Assembly: GCA_947478785.1 (NCBI GenBank)
Contig: CANJXI010000034.1
Location: 1-37,131, forward strand
Origin: Caulobacteraceae bacterium
GTDB taxonomy: Bacteria > Pseudomonadota > Alphaproteobacteria > Caulobacterales > Caulobacteraceae
DNA: 37,131 bases
Direction: 5' to 3'
Below are positions 25,753 to 33,374 of this stretch, piece by piece. A program made the translations under genes and the position numbers. Numbering within the stretch: position 1 is the stretch's first letter; each line of letters begins with the position of its first letter. The notes under the pieces were generated by a model that was given only the letters and a program-made list of their open reading frames with translations, ran no database searches and was not told where the DNA came from.

Positions 25753-28098
25753 TCAGTAGCGAGCGCTCAAGGTAAGGCCGAAGGTGCGCGGATCGCTTGG
25801 CGTGCCAACCACCAGCCCCGAGTTGCCGGCCTGGACGGTCAGGTTCTGAATATAATCCTTGTCGAACAGGTTGCGGACCCAGACGGAAACCTCCCATCCG
25901 CGCGCGTCGCGGAACCCGAGGCTGGCGTTCACCACCCGATAGCCATCTATCACCGTGTATTTGGAATCGGTGGGGTCGCCAAATGCCCGGGTGCGGGCGG
26001 CGAATTCGCCGTGCAGATAGGCCTCGCCGGAGAGGCCGGCTGTCACGGGCTGGCGGTATTCCCCGCCGGCCGACCAGACGAATTTCGGGAGGTTGGAAAG
26101 TCCCCGGCCTGTCAGGTCGCAGACCGTGGTGGCCGACCCGATCCGCTCCAGCGGGCAGGGACCGTTCCGGTATGAGAGGTATTTACCCTCCGTGCGCGCC
26201 ATCGAAAAGCGCCCGGACAGGTGTTCGTTCAGGACGAAATTGCTGTCGAGTTCGACGCCCCGCACCCGTACCTTCTCGATGTTGGCGAGGTAGCCGCGCA
26301 GCGCGCCCGGCGCGCTATCGACCACGTTGGTCTGGAAGTCCCGGATCGTAGTGTTGAAGACCCCCAGGTTCACCACCAGCCGGCCGTCCAGAAGCCTGGA
26401 CTTCACGCCGGCTTCGTAGGTGGTGTCCTTCTCCGGTCGGATCACCGCCAGGGTCAGAACGGGGTTGTTGGCCGCATCCAGCGGCAGGCCGGACATGTTG
26501 ATCCCGCCCGATTTGTGGGCCCGGGCGTAACTCGCATAGGCCATCACGCCAGCGGTGATGTCGTAGGCGGCGACCGCGCGCCCGGAGATGCTGTTGTCGG
26601 TGTCGCGCGCCGAATAGGACTGTGGCCGCAGGATGGAGAGCTTGCTGTTGAGCAGCGCCCCGGTGGCGGGCGCGCCGCCGGACACCGTGGTGGCGTACTG
26701 GCCGTTCTTCGTCTCGCGGGTGTAGCGCAGTCCACCGGTGATGTTGAACGCATCGGTGATCCGCCAGGTGACCTCGCCGAAGGCCGCGTAGCTGGCGCTA
26801 TGGAAGCGCGTGGCGCCGTCCTGGGTGTAGCCATTGAGCAGGTTGGCCGGAATGGCCGGCGGCGCGCCGAGCAGCCAGTAGGCGGCGTCAGGGCCGTAGC
26901 CGGTGATCGGCTCCCCCTTGATGGTTTGGGAGAACCAGTAGACGCCGGCCACGTACTCCACGGTCTGGCGACCGTTGGAGGCGATCCGCAGTTCCTGACT
27001 GTACTGGTCCTGGCGCGAGGGAATGTGCTGCAGCAGCTGCACGCGCTGGCTGGTGTAGTCGCGGTCGTTGGCGGCGTCCCAGTTCCACCACCGCCACGCG
27101 GTGACGGACGTCAGGGTGGCTCTTCCCAGGTTCCAGTTGGCGACCGCTGAATATCCGGCGTCGTCGGTGTTCACAGCCAGTGGCGCGTCGATGTCGGTGA
27201 GCCGGTCATAAGGGTTGAGGCTGGGCGGCGTATAGTTCGCGCCGGCCGCCAGGGCAGGGAACTGCCGCGCGGCGGGTTTGAGGGTCGTCCCCACCCGGAC
27301 GTAGACCTGGGTGCAGCAGAACGAATTGATCGACGCGTCATCCGCCGAGAGCCGCAGGCTGAAGGAGTCGCTCGGCTTGAACAGCACTTGGGCGTGGATG
27401 GCCCGGTTGTCGATGTTGTTGGGATGAGCGCCGGTCGTCACGTTCCGCAGCACGCCGTCGCGCTTGGTGGCGAATACCGAAAGGCTTCCCGCGAGGACGT
27501 CGCCCCATAGAGGGCCGGATACCGAAAACTTGCCCTGGCGATAGTTGAGGTTGCCGTAGGACACCTCGCCCCGGGCCTCGAATTTGAAGGCCGGCGCCCT
27601 CGTGGAAATGTTGATCGCGCCGGCGGTGGTGTTCTTGCCGAACAGCGTCCCCTGCGGCCCCCGCAGGATCTCCACACGCTCCACGTCCAGGAAGTCGAAC
27701 GCCGCCGTCGCGGGGCGGGCGTGGTAGACTTGGTCCACATAGAATCCGACGCCAGGCTCCAGTCCGTCGTTGGATTGCGCGATGGCCACCACGCTGGACC
27801 CAAGGCCCCGGATGGTCAGCGAGGTGTTGCGCGGGTTGGGCGAGGAATAGTTCACGCTTGGCGCCAGCTGTGTGACCTGGGCCACGTTGTCGGTGCGGGT
27901 CACCTTGAGCAGCTCCTCGCCGACCACGCTCAGAGCGCCCGGCACGTCCTGGGCGTCCTCCTCGCGCAGCCGCGCCGTGACGATAACGGGCTCGACCGAG
28001 ACCTCTGCCGCCGCCTTGGCGCCGGTTGCGTCGGTGGCGGCCAGCGCGCAACCGGCCAGAAGACTCCATGCGACTGTCAGTCCCCATCGCTTCGACAT
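25753..28098 (-). CDS. TonB-dependent receptor of the large Caulobacterales type
   Basis: A 781-residue outer-membrane receptor with a signal peptide, TonB box region (VEPVIVTARLREEDAQDVP, about 36-54), plug domain (about 55-170, with LTIRGLGSS, FLDVERVEILRGPQGTLFGKNTTAGAINISTRAP) and a barrel ending in TLSARY. The plug style (AQDVPGALSVVGEE) is typical of the expanded receptor families in Caulobacter and sphingomonads, which import plant-derived or other organic compounds; no ligand can be assigned. The signal peptide contains LLAGC, which resembles a lipobox, although cleavage after ALA is also possible. A strong palindrome lies 13 bases before the start codon, and a hydrolase gene follows. 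Confidence 0.92.
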   Translation of the reverse strand: MSKRWGLTVAWSLLAGCALAATDATGAKAAAEVSVEPVIVTARLREEDAQDVPGALSVVGEELLKVTRTDNVAQVTQLAPSVNYSSPNPRNTSLTIRGLGSSVVAIAQSNDGLEPGVGFYVDQVYHARPATAAFDFLDVERVEILRGPQGTLFGKNTTAGAINISTRAPAFKFEARGEVSYGNLNYRQGKFSVSGPLWGDVLAGSLSVFATKRDGVLRNVTTGAHPNNIDNRAIHAQVLFKPSDSFSLRLSADDASINSFCCTQVYVRVGTTLKPAARQFPALAAGANYTPPSLNPYDRLTDIDAPLAVNTDDAGYSAVANWNLGRATLTSVTAWRWWNWDAANDRDYTSQRVQLLQHIPSRQDQYSQELRIASNGRQTVEYVAGVYWFSQTIKGEPITGYGPDAAYWLLGAPPAIPANLLNGYTQDGATRFHSASYAAFGEVTWRITDAFNITGGLRYTRETKNGQYATTVSGGAPATGALLNSKLSILRPQSYSARDTDNSISGRAVAAYDITAGVMAYASYARAHKSGGINMSGLPLDAANNPVLTLAVIRPEKDTTYEAGVKSRLLDGRLVVNLGVFNTTIRDFQTNVVDSAPGALRGYLANIEKVRVRGVELDSNFVLNEHLSGRFSMARTEGKYLSYRNGPCPLERIGSATTVCDLTGRGLSNLPKFVWSAGGEYRQPVTAGLSGEAYLHGEFAARTRAFGDPTDSKYTVIDGYRVVNASLGFRDARGWEVSVWVRNLFDKDYIQNLTVQAGNSGLVVGTPSDPRTFGLTLSARY

Positions 28099-28110
28099 AG
28101 CTTCATCCGC

Positions 28111-28139
28111 CCCGTTATGTACCTTGGCTGCATAACGGG
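28111..28139 (-). promoter_or_regulatory. Perfect inverted repeat directly upstream of the TonB receptor start
   Basis: The nine-base arms CCCGTTATG and CATAACGGG match perfectly across an 11-base spacer, 13-41 bases before the receptor ATG. It is either an operator for a dimeric repressor or an mRNA hairpin that hides the ribosome-binding site. The perfect arms in a GC-rich genome make chance unlikely. Nothing similar was seen elsewhere in the window. Confidence 0.6.
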
Positions 28140-28208
28140 TTGCCGGAGCATTTCAAGCGCGCTGCGACCCTTGGGTCGCCGTGGCCAGACTTCGTGCTTA
28201 CGCGCGCC

Positions 28209-29321
28209 CTATCCCCAGACGCCGTAGGGATCGGCGAAGGGCTTGCCCAGCGCCTCGGCGACGGCGGGGTGGGTGAGTTGGCCGGCCAGGATGTTCAGGC
28301 CGTGGGCGAGGTGGCGGTTGGTCTTGAGCGCGTCCAGGCCCCGGTCGGCGAGCTGCAGGCCGAACCCCAGGGTGGCGTGGACCAGGGCTTCCGACGAGGT
28401 GCGCGGCGCGGCCCCCGGCATGTTGGCCACGCAGTAGTGGACGACGCCATCGACGGTGTAGGTCGGATCGGCGTGGGTGGTCGGCCGGGAGGTCTCGAAA
28501 CAGCCGCCCTGGTCGATGGAGACGTCCACCAGCACCGAGCCCGGCTTCATCCGCTTCAGGTGCTCGCGCCGCACGAGCTTGGGGGCCGAGGCCCCGGCGG
28601 TCAGCACCGCGCCGATCACCACGTCGGCCTTCAGCACCTCCTCGTCCACCGCGTCGGCCGTGGAGTAGCGGGTGAGGATGCGGCCCTGGAACATGTTGTC
28701 GAGTTCGCGCATGCGCGGGATCGAACGCTCGACGATCACCACCTCGGCGCCCAGGCCCGCCGCCATCCGGGCGGCGTTCATGCCGACCACCCCACCGCCC
28801 AGCACCACGATCCGCGCCGGCGGCACACCGGGCACGCCCGAGAGCAGCAGGCCCATGCCGCCGTTGTGCTTGAGCAGGGTCTCGCCGGCCGAGAAGACGG
28901 CGATGCGGCCGGCCACCTCGGACATCGGGGCCAGCAGGGGCAGGCCGCCATGGTCGTCGGTCACCGTCTCATAGGCGATGGCCGCGCAGCCCGACGCCAG
29001 CAGGCCCTCGGCCTGGGCCGGGTCCGGCGCCAGGTGCAGGTAGGTGAACAGGATGTGGCGCGAGGTCAGCCTGGCCCATTCGGCGGCTTGCGGCTCCTTC
29101 ACCTTGACGATCAGCTCGGCGGCCTCGAACACCGCCTGGGCGTCCGGGACGATGGCGGCCCCGGCCCGCTGGTAGTCCTTGTCGGCGTAGCCCGCGCCGG
29201 CTCCCGCGCCGGCCTCCACCGTCACCTGGTGGCCGTGGCTGACATACTCGCGCACCGCGGTGGGCGTGAGCCCGACACGATATTCGTCCGGCTTGATCTC
29301 ACGGGGCACGCCAACGCGCAT
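28209..29321 (-). CDS. ald: Alanine dehydrogenase
   Basis: A 370-residue NAD-dependent enzyme that interconverts L-alanine and pyruvate plus ammonia. The N-terminus MRVGVPREIKPDEYRVGLTP is the family signature. KVKEPQ (about residues 73-78) and LHLAPDP supply substrate-binding Lys and His, followed by the LAPMSEVAGRIA segment and the Rossmann motif VVLGGGVVGMNAARMAAGLGAEV. Length matches the usual 370-375. It stands 110 bases upstream of the TonB receptor on the same strand, with the palindrome between them, so co-transcription is uncertain. An Lrp-type regulator, which often controls ald, is not adjacent. Confidence 0.97.
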   Translation of the reverse strand: MRVGVPREIKPDEYRVGLTPTAVREYVSHGHQVTVEAGAGAGAGYADKDYQRAGAAIVPDAQAVFEAAELIVKVKEPQAAEWARLTSRHILFTYLHLAPDPAQAEGLLASGCAAIAYETVTDDHGGLPLLAPMSEVAGRIAVFSAGETLLKHNGGMGLLLSGVPGVPPARIVVLGGGVVGMNAARMAAGLGAEVVIVERSIPRMRELDNMFQGRILTRYSTADAVDEEVLKADVVIGAVLTAGASAPKLVRREHLKRMKPGSVLVDVSIDQGGCFETSRPTTHADPTYTVDGVVHYCVANMPGAAPRTSSEALVHATLGFGLQLADRGLDALKTNRHLAHGLNILAGQLTHPAVAEALGKPFADPYGVWG

Positions 29322-29524
29322 GGTAGGCTCCTTGGGAGATGGGGCTTGCGGTATATGGGGCGATCGGGGGCGTTGGTTTAGAGGTGGCCAGCAGCGGCCT
29401 GTCGCGTTCCGGATTCAACGCCCCGTCTTGTCTCGCGATCCACCCGCCCTAGGATAAGGTCCCGATCTGGGACAAGGACGCTCGTCGGGCCGGAAGACCC
29501 GGACCATCTGGGAAACTTAATTCG

Positions 29525-30313
29525 ATGTCGAACCACAAGAGCCTGCCCGCCCCAACGGCCGACCTGGAGCAGGCCGAGCGCTATATCCGTGAGCATGGCC
29601 TGGCCATCGTGGAAGGCGTCCTTCCGGACCAGGATCGCAAGCGGTACGCCGACGAGTTGCTGCACGTCGCCGAGGTCGAGCGAAGGGCCCACCGGCCCGG
29701 GACGGTCAACGCCGCCGATCAGGGCACCCAGCGCGTCTGGAACCTGCCCAGCCGCAGCCCGCTGTTCTGCGAACTGATCGAGCATCCCACCGCGCTGCGC
29801 CTGGTCGAGGCGACCATCGGCTGGCCGGCGCTGCTGTCGAACCTCTCGGCCAACATCACCGCGCCGGGCAGCGGCGAGATGTTCCTGCACGCCGACCAGA
29901 GCCTGAGCCCCCTGCCCTGGGACCGGCCCCACAGCCTCAACATCATCTGGTGCCTGACCGACTTCACCGACGCGCTCGGCGCCACCCGCGTCGTGCCGGG
30001 CAGCCACAGGCTCAACCGGCCATGCGGGGCGGAGGACCAGTCGGCCGAGAGCGTCGCGGTCGAAGCGCCGGCCGGGTCGCTGATCGCGATGGAAGGCCGC
30101 ATGTGGCACAAGACCGGCTCGAACCGCACCCCGGACGGCCAAAGGCTCGGCGTGTTCGGCTACTACACCCTGCCGATCTTCCTGCCGCAGGAGAACTGGT
30201 GGCTGTCGCTCGACCCGACGGTCCGCCAGTTCGGATCCGACACCCTGAAACAACTGCTGGGCTTCAAGGAGGCCAGCCCGATGGGCCGGGTCAACGGCCT
30301 GCCGGTCGGCTAG
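29525..30313 (+). CDS. Phytanoyl-CoA dioxygenase family protein
   Basis: A 262-residue Fe(II)/2-oxoglutarate oxygenase. The iron ligands H122-x-D124 (FLHADQ) and H195 (RMWHKTGSN) are present, with R201 just after for 2-oxoglutarate. The family hydroxylates diverse small molecules, including lipids and natural products; the substrate is unknown. The ATG at 29525 follows a 203-base divergent region shared with ald, which holds a short inverted repeat GTCCCGATCTGGGAC at about 29459-29473 but no promoter I can define. Its TAG stop overlaps the convergent OsmC gene stop by four bases. Confidence 0.9.
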   Translation: MSNHKSLPAPTADLEQAERYIREHGLAIVEGVLPDQDRKRYADELLHVAEVERRAHRPGTVNAADQGTQRVWNLPSRSPLFCELIEHPTALRLVEATIGWPALLSNLSANITAPGSGEMFLHADQSLSPLPWDRPHSLNIIWCLTDFTDALGATRVVPGSHRLNRPCGAEDQSAESVAVEAPAGSLIAMEGRMWHKTGSNRTPDGQRLGVFGYYTLPIFLPQENWWLSLDPTVRQFGSDTLKQLLGFKEASPMGRVNGLPVG

Positions 30314-30774
30314 GCGGATTCCTCGACGACGACCTCGGTCTTCACCGAATTGGCGATGTAGCATTCCTCGTGCGCCTGGTGGTGCAGGTGCGCGCGTTCG
30401 TCCGCCGTGGGCCGGGGGCCGTCGTAGGTGATCCGTGGCCTGAGCGTCACAAGGGTGATCGCCGTGCGCCCCTCGGCGTTGGTCTCCATGAGCCCTTCGG
30501 CGGCGTCGCTGTAGGCGGTGATCAGGAACCCGGCCTTGGCGGCGATATAGAGGAAGGTCAGCATGTGGCAGGCCGACAGGGAGGCCACGAGCATCTCCTC
30601 GGGATCGACCGCGCCGGCCACGGACCACTTGTTGCCGATCACGTGGGCCGAGGCGGTGCCGGCAACCTGCTGGCCGCTGCCGAACGCCACCGCGTGCCCC
30701 CGGCTGTAGCGGCCCTTGGCGAAGTCCTCGCCTTCCTGGAGGCGCCAGTCGGTCGTCGCCCGGTAGATGGCCAT
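30310..30774 (-). CDS. OsmC family peroxide-reducing protein
   Basis: A 154-residue OsmC/Ohr-fold protein with two candidate redox cysteines, C69 (LSACHMLTF) and C138 (HEECYIANS), the pair used to reduce organic hydroperoxides with lipoyl-linked electrons. The central VDPEEMLVASLSAC motif is typical of the OsmC (YhfA-like) branch. ATG at 30774 gives the standard N-terminus, and a longer frame runs back into the acyl-CoA dehydrogenase gene. It begins 14 bases after that gene's stop on the same strand, so the two are one operon; it may protect against oxidative by-products of fatty-acid oxidation. Confidence 0.92.
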   Translation of the reverse strand: MAIYRATTDWRLQEGEDFAKGRYSRGHAVAFGSGQQVAGTASAHVIGNKWSVAGAVDPEEMLVASLSACHMLTFLYIAAKAGFLITAYSDAAEGLMETNAEGRTAITLVTLRPRITYDGPRPTADERAHLHHQAHEECYIANSVKTEVVVEESA

Positions 30775-30788
30775 GGATGCTCCCTCCC

Positions 30789-32576
30789 TCAGAACGCCTC
30801 GGCCGGCAGGGCCATCAGAGTATCGGCGCCGGCCTTCAGCTTGGCGAGGCGCCCCGCTGTCTCCGGCAGGACCCGGGCCATGTAGTAGCGCCCGACGGAC
30901 AGCTTCTCCTGGTAGATCGCGTCGGTCGCGCCGGCGGCGATCTTCGCCTGCGCCGCCTTGGCCATCAGCCCCCACATATAGGCCAGCGCCACCAGGCCGA
31001 AGAGGTGCATGTAGTCGGTGGATGCGGCGCCGGCGTTGTCCGGGTTGGCGATGCCGTTCTGCATCAGCCAGAGCGTCGCCTCCTGCAGCTCCGCCTTGCC
31101 CCGCGCCAGGCCCTCGGTGAACGGCTTCAGCGCCTCGTCGGCCTGGTTGTCCGCAACGAAGGCGTCGAACTCGGCGAAGAACGTCGTCACCCCGCGCCCG
31201 CCGTCCGCCGCCAGCTTGCGGCCCACCAGGTCCAGCGCCTGGACGCCGTTGGTCCCCTCGTAGATCAGCGCGATCCGCACATCGCGCAGGTACTGGCTTA
31301 CCGGGAGATGTTCCGTATAGCCGGCCCCGCCATGCACCTGCATGGCGTCCGAGCAGACGCTGAATCCCCGGTCGGTGAGGAAGCCCTTCAGCACCGGGGT
31401 CATCAGCGCCATGTAGTCATGGCCCTTCTGGCGGACCGCCTCGTCGGGGCTCGCCTGCGCCAGGTCGCCGTGCAGCGCGGTCCAGAACAGGAAGGCGCGG
31501 CCTCCCTCGATGATGGCGCGCGAGTCCATCAGCATGCGGCGGACGTCGGGGTGGACGATGATCGGGTCGGCGGGGCCGTCGGGGTTCTTCGGCCCGGTCA
31601 GCGATCGGCCCTGCAGGCGCTCCCTGGCGAAGGTCGCGGCGGCCTGGTAGGCGGCCTCGGCCTGGGCGATACCCTGCATGCCGACGCCCAGCCGGGCCTC
31701 GTTCATCATCACGAACATGATGGTGAGCCCGCGGTTCTCCTCGCCGATCAGCCAGCCGGTCGCCTCCTCGTGGCTGATCACGCAGGTGGCGTTGCCGTGG
31801 ATGCCCATCTTCTCCTCCAGGCCCAGGCACTTGACCGCGTTGCGCTGGCCGGGATTTCCGTCGGCGTCGGGGATGAACTTGGGCACGATGAACAGGCTGA
31901 TGCCGCGGGTGCCGGCCGGCGCGCCCTCGATCCGGGCCAGCACCAGGTGGACGATGTTCTCGGTCAGGTCCTGCTCGCCCCCGGAGATCCAGATCTTCTG
32001 TCCGCTGATCTTGTAGCTGCCGTCGCCTTGCGGAACCGCCTTGGTGCGCAGCAGGCCCAGGTCCGTGCCGCAGTGCGGCTCGGTCAGGTTCATGGTCCCG
32101 CCCCACTGGAAAGACGCGAGCTTGGGCAGGTAGAGGTCCTTCTGCGCCTGGTCGCCCCCGGCCAGGATCGCCGAATAGGCCCCGTGCGTCAGTCCGGGAT
32201 ACATGGAGAACGCCATGTTCGCCGCCGAGGACATCTCCGAGAACGCCAGGCTGACCACATAGGGCAGGCCCTGGCCGCCGTAGGCCGGGTCCGCGCCCAG
32301 CGCCGGCCAGCCGCCGGCCACGAGCTGGTCGTAGGCATCCTTGAATCCGGTGGGCGTCGCCACCGTGAAATCCGGGCTCCAGCGGCAGCCTTCCGTGTCG
32401 CCGACGCTGTTCAGCGGCGCCAGCACCTCGCCGGTGAACCGGGCCGCCTCCTCGATGATCTGGTCGACGGTGTCCATGGACGCATCGGCGAACGCCGGCA
32501 GGTTGGCGTAGCGCTCCAGCTCGAGCACGTCCCGCAACAGGAAGGCGTAATCACGGACAGGCGGCCGATAGCTCAT
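30789..32576 (-). CDS. Acyl-CoA dehydrogenase (long form with C-terminal extension)
   Basis: A flavoenzyme of 595 residues that forms trans-2-enoyl-CoA. Visible are the N-terminal extension (SYRPPVRDYAFLLRDVLELE), FAD-binding segments (GGTMNLTEPHCGTDLGLLRTKA, ISGGEQDL), RLGVGMQGIAQAEAAYQ, and the catalytic glutamate region IYEGTNGVQALDLVGRKL, then a C-terminal domain of about 130 residues. Length and N-terminus match the group that includes FadE-like enzymes and DmdC (methylmercaptopropionyl-CoA dehydrogenase). ATG at 32576 is preceded by GGAG; an ATG 27 bases earlier lies within the repeat-like palindrome. The OsmC gene follows, and a LiuR-like regulator gene lies upstream. Confidence 0.93.
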   Translation of the reverse strand: MSYRPPVRDYAFLLRDVLELERYANLPAFADASMDTVDQIIEEAARFTGEVLAPLNSVGDTEGCRWSPDFTVATPTGFKDAYDQLVAGGWPALGADPAYGGQGLPYVVSLAFSEMSSAANMAFSMYPGLTHGAYSAILAGGDQAQKDLYLPKLASFQWGGTMNLTEPHCGTDLGLLRTKAVPQGDGSYKISGQKIWISGGEQDLTENIVHLVLARIEGAPAGTRGISLFIVPKFIPDADGNPGQRNAVKCLGLEEKMGIHGNATCVISHEEATGWLIGEENRGLTIMFVMMNEARLGVGMQGIAQAEAAYQAAATFARERLQGRSLTGPKNPDGPADPIIVHPDVRRMLMDSRAIIEGGRAFLFWTALHGDLAQASPDEAVRQKGHDYMALMTPVLKGFLTDRGFSVCSDAMQVHGGAGYTEHLPVSQYLRDVRIALIYEGTNGVQALDLVGRKLAADGGRGVTTFFAEFDAFVADNQADEALKPFTEGLARGKAELQEATLWLMQNGIANPDNAGAASTDYMHLFGLVALAYMWGLMAKAAQAKIAAGATDAIYQEKLSVGRYYMARVLPETAGRLAKLKAGADTLMALPAEAF

Positions 32577-32587
32577 GAACGCTCCGG

Positions 32588-32616
32588 ATGGGCGCCCGGA
32601 CAAGCCTTGTCCGGCG
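32588..32616. repeat. Short palindromic repeat copy upstream of the acyl-CoA dehydrogenase
   Basis: GGGCGCCCGGACAAGCC followed by TTGTCCGGCGC forms a hairpin 12-40 bases before the start codon. Its left half closely matches the right arm of the element at 21406-21531 (GTCGCCCGGACAAGCC), so it looks like a degenerate member of the same repeat family. It lies in the leader and could influence translation. Confidence 0.6.
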
Positions 32617-32717
32617 CTAGGGCAGGCTCCGCTCCGAGGACCTCGGATCGGCGCTCCAGGTAATCGTCTTGTCGCGCAACTTTACGACCAACCCGTTTCA
32701 ACGCCGACGAGTTGCGC

Positions 32718-33170
32718 CTAATGCGCCCGATTTGAAGGCCGCCTCGGCGACGGACGGGGCGAAGGCGCGTGTTCGGCCCCGGCTTCGGCCAGGCGCCGCT
32801 CCATCGCCGCGCAGCCGATCTGCAGCTCCTCGATCTGCCGGGCGATTTCGATCTTCCGCTGTTCGAGGTCGACGATACGCTCGCGGAACTTGCGCAGGGT
32901 CTCGGCCGCCTGCAGGGCGCCGCCGTCGTTGATCTCGTAAAGGTCGAGGATCTCGCGGATCTCGGCCAGCGCCAGGCCCAGCCGCTTGCCCCCCAGGATC
33001 AGCTGCAGCCGGGCGCGGTCCCTGTAGGAATAGACCCGGTTCTGGCCGTTGCGCGCGGGGCTGAGCAGACCCTTGTCCTCATAGAAGCGCAGCGCCCGCG
33101 GCGTGCACGTAAACTCAAGACAGAGCTGACGGATCGAGAAGGTGCGGGCCGGGGGCTGGGGGTCGGGCAC
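32718..33170 (-). CDS. MerR family regulator, LiuR-like
   Basis: A 150-residue transcription factor. The MerR helix-turn-helix and wing (TFSIRQLCLEF, TPRALRFYEDKGLLSP, NRVYSYRDRARLQLILGGKRLGLALAEI) closely resemble LiuR, the regulator of branched-chain amino acid and acyl-CoA catabolism. A coiled-coil dimerisation helix follows (about residues 85-130). There is no cysteine-rich metal-binding loop, so a metal sensor is unlikely. GTG at 33170 is chosen because it sits just before the conserved domain; the frame is open further upstream into the intergenic region. A LiuR-type palindrome lies at 33219-33236, between this gene and the divergent P450, and the acyl-CoA dehydrogenase is next downstream. 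Confidence 0.88.
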   Translation of the reverse strand: MPDPQPPARTFSIRQLCLEFTCTPRALRFYEDKGLLSPARNGQNRVYSYRDRARLQLILGGKRLGLALAEIREILDLYEINDGGALQAAETLRKFRERIVDLEQRKIEIARQIEELQIGCAAMERRLAEAGAEHAPSPRPSPRRPSNRAH

Positions 33171-33218
33171 GATACTCTCTGAGGGCGTATGGCTGGCGCT
33201 TGTCCACCATAGGGCGAG

Positions 33219-33236
33219 GTTGCCGTTAACGTCAAC
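33219..33236. promoter_or_regulatory. LiuR-type operator candidate
   Basis: GTTGCCGTTAACGTCAAC is palindromic at 16 of 18 positions, centred on GTTAAC, and lies 49 bases before the regulator GTG and about 139 before the P450 ATG. It resembles the CGTTAACG-centred motif I recall for LiuR-type MerR regulators. Autoregulation and control of the P450 gene are inferred. Confidence 0.55.
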
Positions 33237-33374
33237 ATGATCGCTGATTACTCTACGAAAATCCGCCGCCTCCCCGGAGATCGCGTCCACCCGTTAGGCG
33301 GCTCGAAATGGGCGGATTTCCCTGTAAACGCAGAGGCGGTAGAAGTGCGCGCCGCCCACCTGAAGGCGCTTCGC

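Noticed and set aside
30777..32663. A 628-codon open frame on the plus strand opposite the acyl-CoA dehydrogenase
   Set aside because: The minus-strand gene is a clear acyl-CoA dehydrogenase with motifs; the plus-strand frame is its shadow.
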